NCBI GenBank assembly: GCA_021325515.1
Contig: JAJPHC010000002.1
Coordinates: forward strand, 87,107 to 151,106
From: Acidobacteriota bacterium
GTDB lineage: Bacteria > Acidobacteriota > Thermoanaerobaculia > Gp7-AA8
DNA: 64,000 nt
Reading direction: 5' to 3'
Position numbers and translations under genes: made by a program. Below, in pieces: positions 59,439 through 64,000 of the stretch (the first letter of the stretch is position 1; each line of letters starts with the position of its first letter). The notes under the pieces are model-generated. The model was given only the letters and a program-made list of their open reading frames with translations. It ran no database searches and was not told the DNA's origin.

Positions 59439-59467
59439 CTCGGTGGAATCCCCGGCACGAGTTAGGC
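59433..59467 (-). repeat. Shrunken attC-like site, 35 nt
   Basis: GGCCAAC (59433-59439) and GTTAGGC (59461-59467) bound a short hairpin (AACTCGGTG paired with CACGAGTT, one base bulged). The central part of a normal attC is missing. It separates genes B and C. Confidence 0.65.
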
Positions 59468-59926
59468 GTCCGGTTCATCTGCGTAGGGTTCTTCCGCGTT
59501 CGGATCTATGACCCAACTACCGTCATAAAGGTCGACCCCACACCTTTCCGCGAAATCCGTCATCTCAAGGTTGCGCGCTGCGAGCGAATCTGGGGTATGC
59601 GTTTCCCTTTTCGAAAACACGATGCGATGCTCCACGAATTCGTTTTCTGGCTCAGTCATCTCTTCGGCTTCCACGATGGTGTAGCCCCGATCCCGCAGAA
59701 GTTTGGCCAGACTTGCGAGTGGTGCGTATTCACGATGCATGAATACGTACTTCCACTCAAGTGGTCCCTTCGTATCGTACCCACTGTTTTCGAGATCCTC
59801 GAAGAGGTCCGCAATCCGGAGCTCGCGATAGGTGGGTTCGGGAGGTCCTGACGAGGCCCGATCGCCCAGGACTAGCCATCCCGCTACTAAGGTGACTACG
59901 AGAACGGCCACGACTACAAATGCCAT
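59462..59926 (-). CDS. Cassette RraB-like membrane-anchored protein (gene C)
   Basis: 154 residues. An N-terminal membrane helix (FVVVAVLVVTLVAGWLVLG) precedes a soluble domain that resembles the ribonuclease E inhibitor RraB family: LAKLLRDRGYTIVEAEEM, FSKRETHTPDSLAARNLEM and AERCGVDLYDGSW (family-like YDGxW). Typical RraB proteins are cytoplasmic, so the anchor is unusual. The role in RNA turnover is inferred only from similarity. The stop is within the attC core and the start is 9 nt from the next core. Confidence 0.7.
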   Translation of the reverse strand: MAFVVVAVLVVTLVAGWLVLGDRASSGPPEPTYRELRIADLFEDLENSGYDTKGPLEWKYVFMHREYAPLASLAKLLRDRGYTIVEAEEMTEPENEFVEHRIVFSKRETHTPDSLAARNLEMTDFAERCGVDLYDGSWVIDPNAEEPYADEPDA

Positions 59927-59935
59927 CGAGGGGAC

Positions 59936-60057
59936 GCCTAACGTCCCTGCCGCTCACCGGCGCCGTGCTTCACACGGCCGAAGCGACGCTCGCCGATGAT
60001 ACCGCACAGAAGATGGCAGCGAACGGGACGGCGTGCGGTGCACACGGCGAGTTAGGC
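59936..60057 (-). repeat. attC site (122 nt)
   Basis: Bounded by GCCTAAC (59936-59942) and GTTAGGC (60051-60057). The arms CGCTCACCGGCGCCGTGC and GACGGCGTGCGGTGCACACG form an imperfect stem with extrahelical bases, the attC hallmark. The central part includes GATGATACCGCA and ATGGCAGCGAACGG. It is closely related to the sites at 63354 and 63819 and more distantly to 61615. Confidence 0.88.
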
Positions 60058-60063
60058 GTCGGG

Positions 60064-60378
60064 TCAGCCGTACCCTGCAAGCCACGGTTCTTGTTCGATT
60101 CTTGCGATCTCACCTTCTGCCAGGAGAGTCCAAAGATCGATGATCTTGCCGTCGGAGACACCACGCATGTGGCGCTCTCCACCATTCTCAAGGTGCTCGA
60201 AAATGACGTAGCCGCCTCGCGAGACGGAGATACACCACTCCGATTCATGAGAAACGGATACCGAGGCGTGCTCTGTATCCTCCAAGTCTTGATCCAATTC
60301 GCTAAGCAGTTCGACGAATGCCGCGAGGGACTCAGGGCGCTCCATATCGCCGTAGCGATGAGTGATGTGAAAAGCCAT
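60064..60378 (-). CDS. Cassette hypothetical protein (gene D)
   Basis: 104 residues, acidic, no signal peptide. The C-terminal segment IIDLWTLLAEGEIARIEQEP followed by WLAGYG resembles a pattern I associate with small immunity-like proteins common in cassettes; this is recognition from memory and uncertain. Other features: MAFHITHRYGDMERPESLAA and SVSRGGYVIFEHLENGGERH. The start ATG lies 12 nt from the next core (60391). The stop is 6 nt from the attC core. Confidence 0.7.
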   Translation of the reverse strand: MAFHITHRYGDMERPESLAAFVELLSELDQDLEDTEHASVSVSHESEWCISVSRGGYVIFEHLENGGERHMRGVSDGKIIDLWTLLAEGEIARIEQEPWLAGYG

Positions 60379-60390
60379 CGTCGTTCCGAC

Positions 60391-60495
60391 GCCTAACGGG
60401 TCTGGCGTTCACCGGCTCCGACCCGCCACGAAGAAGTATAGCTCTGGAAAGGCTGCGGCGAGCGGGTGGGAGGCCGGTGCAGCGCCAAGTTAGCC
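60391..60495 (-). repeat. attC site (105 nt)
   Basis: Bounded by GCCTAAC (60391-60397) and GTTAGCC (60489-60495, one mismatch to RRRY). The stem arms are TTCACCGGCTCCGACCCGCC and GCGGGTGGGAGGCCGGTGC. It is a shorter relative of the 117-122-nt sites with a different central loop (AAGAAGTATAGCTCTGG). Confidence 0.85.
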
Positions 60496-60529
60496 ATCTT
60501 GGAACCGGACTCGGGACCGACGGGTTATG

Positions 60530-60970
60530 CTAACGTGGGTCCTCTGAATTGGCTCGTTCGCGGCCGACCTCCTTCGAGTAGTCGGCCTTCGTTCCTACGA
60601 ACAACCGCACGAAGCCTCCTTTCGGAGAAGAGGTTTCTCTGGCGTAATAGTCCCCGTTCCAAATCATTCGGGGCTCCGAGATGGAGTGGTGGAAGATATC
60701 TGGCAGCCGCGCCCGTTTGCCATTTCCGACGTAGTAATACTCCTCTTTGTGCATCTTGAATTGCATTTGTGAACTCGTACACAGCTTTCCGGTGGGAGAA
60801 ATGACGAGCGTACGTGGTTCTCCTCGCGGCAAGGACGCGCAAGTGGGGTCGTCATATCGAATCTCTACCCAACCACGGTAGTCATAAGGTAGCTCGTAGA
60901 TTTCCAGTGTGCCTTGCGGCGCGCAACCTACGAGGAAGGTTACGGCGAATACGACGACGGTATTGCGCAT
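60530..60970 (-). CDS. Cassette lipoprotein (gene E)
   Basis: 146 residues. MRNTVVVFAVTFLVGCAPQG is a lipoprotein signal (lipobox LVGC). The mature protein has IYELPYDYRGWVEIRYDDPT, CTSSQMQFKM, EEYYYVGNGKRARL and PRMIWNGDYYARE. The YRGWVEIRY opening is similar to DUF6843-like lipoproteins as I recall them; this assignment is tentative. Function unknown. The start is 3 nt from the core of the next site, so translation may depend on upstream ribosomes or a leaderless transcript. Confidence 0.72.
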   Translation of the reverse strand: MRNTVVVFAVTFLVGCAPQGTLEIYELPYDYRGWVEIRYDDPTCASLPRGEPRTLVISPTGKLCTSSQMQFKMHKEEYYYVGNGKRARLPDIFHHSISEPRMIWNGDYYARETSSPKGGFVRLFVGTKADYSKEVGRERANSEDPR

Positions 60971-60973
60971 GGC

Positions 60974-61011
60974 GGCTAACGTCCCTGGAGCTCAGCCGCG
61001 CCGAGTTGGGC
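60974..61011 (-). repeat. Shrunken attC-like site, 38 nt
   Basis: GGCTAAC (60974-60980) and GTTGGGC (61005-61011) flank CTGGAGCTCAGCCGCGCCGA. The left end is like that of the 105-nt sites and the right end like that of the 102- and 116-nt sites, but the central stem is lost. Confidence 0.65.
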
Positions 61012-61041
61012 GTCGGTTTTGTACGCTTCCTGGAGTCGTTC

Positions 61042-61311
61042 TCAGTCTCGGCCCACTTGGCGAGAATGTGATGATCGGAGTTGGTCATAGCAAGTGACAC
61101 ATACAACCGCGAAGTCGTTGTACTTGCGAAACTCTTCGGTTCTGTCCTGCTCTTGGTCAAACATTCTCTCGCAGCCGTCACACCATGCTTGAAGGTCATC
61201 AGGGTCGTCAGAATTCTGTATGAATCCCACTGCCCGGTCGTGCACCTTGATGTGGTGTCGACAGACGACGGCGGCGGTTTGCTCGCCGTGCCGTTCGCAG
61301 AAAATCAGCAT
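61042..61311 (-). CDS. Cassette cysteine-rich small protein (gene F)
   Basis: 89 residues with paired Cys/His: CERHGEQTAAVVCRHH near the start, then CDGCERMF and CVTCYDQLR. This suggests one or two zinc-binding knuckles. No signal peptide is present. It resembles short cysteine-rich proteins found often in environmental cassettes, without known function. It shares a cassette with gene G: no attC lies between their 23-nt gap. Confidence 0.7.
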   Translation of the reverse strand: MLIFCERHGEQTAAVVCRHHIKVHDRAVGFIQNSDDPDDLQAWCDGCERMFDQEQDRTEEFRKYNDFAVVCVTCYDQLRSSHSRQVGRD

Positions 61312-61334
61312 TTGTAAGCGGTGACTTTCGCCTT

Positions 61335-61604
61335 CTACTTGTCTGACGGGAGATCGTCTTGCCTGCGACGAAGTTCTTCCGAATACGGTTTGTGATCGTC
61401 CGGATGGTCGGAGTCGTAGGCACCCCGACCAAGCATCTGATAGTACTTGGACATCGCTTCGTACCGTGTGGACGCTTCGATCACCGCAACCAATGTGGCA
61501 CCCTCGCCCAGAAGTTTCCGAAAGCCATCTCCATCTGGCCCAGCGTGGCAGAGGCCCGGAAGTCCTTCGGAATCGAGCCAGTACTCATGTTTCAAAGTCG
61601 CCAT
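61335..61604 (-). CDS. Cassette hypothetical protein (gene G)
   Basis: 89 residues, soluble and charged: MATLKHEYWLDSEGLPGLCH, ATLVAVIEASTRYEAMSKYY, DDHKPYSEELRRRQDDLP. No recognised domain. It is the first gene of a two-gene cassette with F downstream, so the pair may act together. The start lies 11 nt from the core at 61615, matching the usual cassette design. Confidence 0.7.
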   Translation of the reverse strand: MATLKHEYWLDSEGLPGLCHAGPDGDGFRKLLGEGATLVAVIEASTRYEAMSKYYQMLGRGAYDSDHPDDHKPYSEELRRRQDDLPSDK

Positions 61605-61614
61605 GTTTCCGTAC

Positions 61615-61730
61615 GCCCAACGGCTTAACGCTCAGCCGTGCCGTGCTTCACGCGGCAGGAGCGAGTGAAGTGATGATACGCCGACCACGGCAGCGAACGG
61701 CACGGCATCGGCTGCACCGTTGAGTTGGAC
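61615..61730 (-). repeat. attC site (116 nt)
   Basis: Bounded by GCCCAAC (61615-61621), or alternatively GCTTAAC (61623-61629), and GTTGGAC (61724-61730). The stem arms are CAGCCGTGCCGTGCTTCACG and CGGCACGGCATCGGCTGCAC. The middle has AGTGATGATACGCC and ACGGCAGCGAACGG, as in the other long sites. Confidence 0.88.
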
Positions 61731-61746
61731 GGCGTTCGGTCTCGAT

Positions 61747-62478
61747 TCAATTCACCCGCTTCTTCAAGTCTTCGTAAATCACGTGCTGCCGAACCAGCCG
61801 AACGATATGTGGCAAGAAGTCGACGGGAACAAGTGCCATCGATATCGAGCCGTCTTCCTTCAGGGGCGTTGGGCGAGCGCTCGGATGGTTGGAGACACCG
61901 ACTCTCCAAAGGCAACCTGCATACACGCCGACGTAGCTCTTGGCTCCTGATTGCTCGCGCGCAGTCTGCGGGGTAACAAGGAAGTCCTTCATCACCTTTC
62001 GAGTCTGGGGTTGGATAACAACCGCAGCGGAGAGCGGATACTCAATTGAGGTTCCCGCGGAGCCAGATAGAAGCATTTCACGCAACCGCGGTTCATGAGG
62101 ACCGAGCTTGACGTTTCCAAACTCAGGCATCTGCGCGACGCCGCATCTCCAAATGATTGACAAATGGAACAGCTTGAACTTGATGTAGTCCAATCCTGAG
62201 AGATGCACAGCATTTGCGTCAGGCGATACTTGGGTAGGTAACACCGGCGGGTTCAGCCAGACGCCGGCGAAATAATGTTCGTATCGCCCGATAAGCGCCT
62301 CACATTCGGAGCACAACAGCGGTTCACGAAGACCCTTGCGCAATTTCCGGGCGAACTTCATTCCTTGTTGGGACGTCATCGCAACATGATTGGCGTCGTA
62401 GACCGTCTGCCAAAGAAGCTCTGGGAAAATATGAGACCTCATCAAAGGGCGGTCGGCATGACAGAGCTTGCAGTGCAT
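61747..62478 (-). CDS. Cassette HNH-like/two-CxxC protein (gene H)
   Basis: 243 residues. MHCKLCHADRPLMRSHIFPE and LLCSECEALIGRYEHYF place a CxxC, an SHI(I/F)PE histidine and a second CxxC as in HNH/treble-clef nucleases and related zinc proteins. The rest (FKLFHLSIIWRCGVAQMPEF, FLPHIVRLVRQHVIYEDL) is of unknown fold. It may be a nuclease or a nucleic-acid-binding protein, possibly for defence; this is inference. An in-frame TTG at 62496 lies in the attC core. The ATG at 62478 is preferred. Confidence 0.72.
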   Translation of the reverse strand: MHCKLCHADRPLMRSHIFPELLWQTVYDANHVAMTSQQGMKFARKLRKGLREPLLCSECEALIGRYEHYFAGVWLNPPVLPTQVSPDANAVHLSGLDYIKFKLFHLSIIWRCGVAQMPEFGNVKLGPHEPRLREMLLSGSAGTSIEYPLSAAVVIQPQTRKVMKDFLVTPQTAREQSGAKSYVGVYAGCLWRVGVSNHPSARPTPLKEDGSISMALVPVDFLPHIVRLVRQHVIYEDLKKRVN

Positions 62479-62490
62479 GAAGTTACGTCC

Positions 62491-62592
62491 GTCCAACGTA
62501 TTTCGGCTCAGCGGCTTCGACCCGCCACGCCGTCAGTGCGGAATGAGTTTACCAGCGAGCGGGTCGAAGTCCGCTGCAGCCGCGAGTTGGGC
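62491..62592 (-). repeat. attC site (102 nt)
   Basis: Bounded by GTCCAAC (62491-62497) and GTTGGGC (62586-62592). The stem arms are GGCTCAGCGGCTTCGACCCG and CGGGTCGAAGTCCGCTGCAG. The loop is CCACGCCGTCAGTGCGGAAT. It is similar in length and shape to the 60391 site. Confidence 0.86.
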
Positions 62593-62725
62593 GCTGGCCA
62601 CTTGCCTGATGTTTCTCGGGTGGTTTGGCAAAGAGCCGCCGCATCGAACCAGATGGGGAGCGCCGTACTAAGGTCTTGGAACGTCGCGGAGCGTCGGAGA
62701 GGTCGTTGGGGGTTGGCGCGACCGC

Positions 62726-62968
62726 TCAGAAGGTGGTGTGCTCGCCAAGGCAGCCATCAATGCCACGATTCAAGAAACGCCGTAGGAGCTCGTCAGTGAG
62801 CACGCTTTCCGATTGAAATTCGATTGGACAATGATGATCACCATCGCCCACAGCGACGCTCCATCTATTAATGCCGTCCAGTCTCTGGACCCATGTGACA
62901 ACCCACCCTTCGAGCCCTCGGGCGTGCAAAACCGACCTTGCGATTTCTTGAATCTGATCTTTGTCCAT
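62726..62968 (-). CDS. Cassette hypothetical protein (gene I)
   Basis: 80 residues from MDKDQIQEIARSVLHARGLE. An ATG two codons earlier (62974) is also possible. Features: WVVTWVQRLDGINRWSVAVG, HHCPIEFQSESVLTDELLRR. No signal peptide or known domain. It overlaps or closely follows gene J on the same strand and shares its cassette. The 133-nt stretch from its stop to the attC at 62592 (62593-62725) has no visible gene. Confidence 0.68.
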   Translation of the reverse strand: MDKDQIQEIARSVLHARGLEGWVVTWVQRLDGINRWSVAVGDGDHHCPIEFQSESVLTDELLRRFLNRGIDGCLGEHTTF

Positions 62969-62979
62969 AAACATCTCAT

Positions 62980-63249
62980 CTACTGCCGCTTGAATTCCTG
63001 AATCGGCAGCCAGCCGCCGTGATCGAAGGCAACATTGGCTCCTTGAATGTAAACCCAGGTCTGTCCGGTTTGCGTATCGATCTTCATGATCACGCCAGTT
63101 GCCTCTCCAGATCCCCATGGTATCGAACCCTGAAACAGTTGATACCGGCCACATGGATTCGTTGCGTGTGTCGTCTGACTCTCAAGTGGACGCCCGTCGA
63201 TGATGGCGATGAGGACCGCCAGACAAATCGCGCGGATAGCAAATCGCAT
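62980..63249 (-). CDS. Cassette secreted protein (gene J)
   Basis: 89 residues. The N terminus MRFAIRAICLAVLIAIIDGR is a signal peptide. The mature part has GRYQLFQGSIPWGSGEATGV and MKIDTQTGQTWVYIQGANVA, a small beta-rich periplasmic protein without recognised family. AGGGGC about 7 nt before the ATG is the best ribosome-binding site in the array, and GATAAT near 63280 may be a cassette promoter. Gene I follows 11 nt downstream, making a two-gene cassette. Confidence 0.7.
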   Translation of the reverse strand: MRFAIRAICLAVLIAIIDGRPLESQTTHATNPCGRYQLFQGSIPWGSGEATGVIMKIDTQTGQTWVYIQGANVAFDHGGWLPIQEFKRQ

Positions 63250-63353
63250 AGGCTAGCCCCTTCGTTGCTACGATTATCTCATGCGAGAGCACGCATCGGA
63301 AATCGAGTAGAGCAAAAGAAAGGTCGCAGGAAACCCTCGCGCTGTCACGCGGC

Positions 63354-63470
63354 GCCCAACGTTCGGTCGCTCACCGGCGCCGTGCTTCACACAGCAAGAG
63401 CGATTCCCGACCATGATACGCCAAAGATGGCAGCGAACGGCACGGCGTCCGGTGCACCGATGAGTTAGCC
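63354..63470 (-). repeat. attC site (117 nt)
   Basis: Bounded by GCCCAAC (63354-63360) and GTTAGCC (63464-63470). The stem arms CGCTCACCGGCGCCGTGC and GCACGGCGTCCGGTGCACCG carry the extrahelical bases expected of attC. Nearly identical arms occur in the sites at 59936 and 63819. Confidence 0.9.
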
Positions 63471-63806
63471 GCCGCCGTTGCCACTGGCCTCTGCTCCGAG
63501 GTGTTCGACTGGTTCTTCTGGGGTTCCATCCTCGTTCCAGAATCGCCAAATGCCGACTTCCTTGCCATGGTCGTAGCAACCTTCCGCGGCGAGTTGACCG
63601 TTCTCGTAGTAGTCCCGCCAGAAGCCGTGCTCTGTGTCGTTCTCGTATTCACCCTCGGAAAGAACTTGACCGGATGGTGAGTACTCCACGAAACGGCCCT
63701 CGCGAATCCACTTCGTTCCGTCGTCAGACAAGCGACGAGCAAACCGAAAACGCAGCTCGCCGGACTCGTAGGGGATTTCGGCGATGTGGAGGATTCCGTC
63801 ATCCAT
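63465..63806 (-). CDS. Cassette MORN-like repeat protein (gene K)
   Basis: 113 residues from ATG. The middle holds repeats of the toxin-antitoxin/MORN type: FVEYSPSGQVLSEGEYENDT, GFWRDYYENGQLAAEGCYDH and GIWRFWNEDG. The earlier GTG in frame lies inside the attC and is rejected. Its partner and function are unknown; such repeat proteins often contact lipids or proteins. The TAA stop is inside the attC core. The Gly-rich C terminus (EASGNGGG) derives from the edge of the site. Confidence 0.75.
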   Translation of the reverse strand: MDDGILHIAEIPYESGELRFRFARRLSDDGTKWIREGRFVEYSPSGQVLSEGEYENDTEHGFWRDYYENGQLAAEGCYDHGKEVGIWRFWNEDGTPEEPVEHLGAEASGNGGG

Positions 63807-63818
63807 TCTTGCCTCGGC

Positions 63819-63940
63819 GGCTAACGTTTGGCCGCTCACCGGCGCCGTGCTTCACACGGCAAGAGCGACACCGGATAATGATACACCGAGCATGGCAGCG
63901 AACGGCACGGCGTCCGGTGCACCGTACTCTTAGGTTGAGC
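63819..63940 (-). repeat. attC site (122 nt)
   Basis: Bounded by GGCTAAC (63819-63825) and GTTGAGC (63934-63940), with the same stem arms as the 59936 and 63354 sites (CGCTCACCGGCGCCGTGC, GCACGGCGTCCGGTGCACCG). The right end reads CGTACTCTTAG before the core, unlike its relatives, so the right boundary is less certain. Confidence 0.8.
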
Positions 63941-63943
63941 GAG

Positions 63944-64000
63944 TCAATAGGGACTCCTCCTCGCCGCCAGCGTCACAAGCACCGCGGCGATGCCGAACAA
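63944..64000 (-). CDS. 3' end of a further gene beyond the window
   Basis: The last 18 codons of a minus-strand gene that enters from the right edge, ending LFGIAAVLVTLAARRSPY and then TGA. The segment is hydrophobic with a basic end, like the last helix of a membrane protein. The stop is 4 nt from the attC core, so it is probably another cassette gene. It does not resemble the C terminus of an integron integrase. Confidence 0.5.
   Translation of the reverse strand: MFGIAAVLVTLAARRSPY

Larger units (their letters stand above)
58560..64000 (-). mobile_element. Integron-type gene-cassette array, left end
   Basis: Ten cassettes or partial cassettes are arranged head to tail on the minus strand. 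Genes B, C and K end with a stop codon inside a GTTRRRY core, others end within about 35 nt of one, and most begin a few bases after the core of the preceding site. The sites are imperfect palindromes beginning RYYYAAC and ending GTTRRRY, the defining attC form. The region is visibly lower in G+C and has unrelated small genes. Reading direction places attI and intI, if present, to the right of 64000. No integrase is in view, so a CALIN cannot be excluded. Confidence 0.88.

Noticed and set aside
58560..63940. The cassette palindromes as ordinary terminators or REP elements
   Set aside because: Their fixed RYYYAAC and GTTRRRY ends, the stop codons in or near the cores and the one-per-cassette order are not explained by terminators or REPs.
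58513..64000. An integron integrase inside the cassette region
   Set aside because: No tyrosine-recombinase motifs were found in any frame there. The edge fragment is hydrophobic and unlike IntI.

Overview
The window is about 64 kb of G+C-rich, densely coded bacterial DNA. The best guess for the source is an Acidobacteriota-like soil or environmental bacterium. The reasons are TonB-dependent receptors and phosphate porins (so a Gram-negative envelope), a secreted VWA protein of the type common in that phylum, Wzm/Wzt-type polysaccharide export, and many tightly coupled operons. This assignment is inference; no rRNA or other phylogenetic marker is present.

Layout. 0-2 kb: the end of a TonB-dependent receptor and an SDR-TetR pair with a self-repressing promoter. 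2-20.3 kb: a large phosphate island. It holds DUF47-Pit low-affinity uptake, CYTH and CHAD proteins, Ppk1, SixA and Ppx for polyphosphate, two OprP/O-like porins, two PstS proteins, and pstC-pstA-pstB-phoU-phoB-phoR in one operon. Three promoters in the island share a TTACATCG-type repeated element that I propose as the local Pho box. 20-31.6 kb: DUF4845-LepB, an LigD-type polymerase with a separate ATP-dependent ligase and a VWA protein, an M15-like peptidase, a second LepB, a PDZ/GAF/PP2C phosphatase and FolE. 31.7-39.8 kb: an acyl-CoA dehydrogenase behind a FadR-like operator, an M49-like peptidase, a zinc-ribbon/FHA protein, a polysaccharide ABC exporter and an SPFH protein. 39.8-47 kb: a YfiR, hybrid histidine kinase and TonB receptor operon facing a paralogous receptor. 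47-58.5 kb: an oxidoreductase, a glycosyltransferase operon, a receiver-Ser/Thr kinase, a GAF histidine kinase and a PMT-like membrane protein.

The last 5.5 kb (58.5-64 kb) is different. It looks lower in G+C and holds a chain of small genes, all on the minus strand. Most are separated by inverted-repeat sites that start with RYYYAAC and end with GTTRRRY, and several genes stop inside the core. This is an integron-type gene-cassette array: six full attC-like sites of about 102-122 nt, three shrunken sites of 32-38 nt, and a half site at the left chromosomal boundary. No integrase is in view. The orientation predicts attI/intI to the right of the window, unless the array is a CALIN. Its products include lipoproteins, an RraB-like protein, a two-CxxC/HNH-like protein and cysteine-rich and MORN-like proteins.

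Two genome-wide habits also stand out. Many intergenic gaps contain iterated 7-9-nt units followed by the same units inverted, or other palindromic repeats. Many genes have a TANNNT -10 element only 6-10 nt before the start codon, which suggests leaderless transcription.
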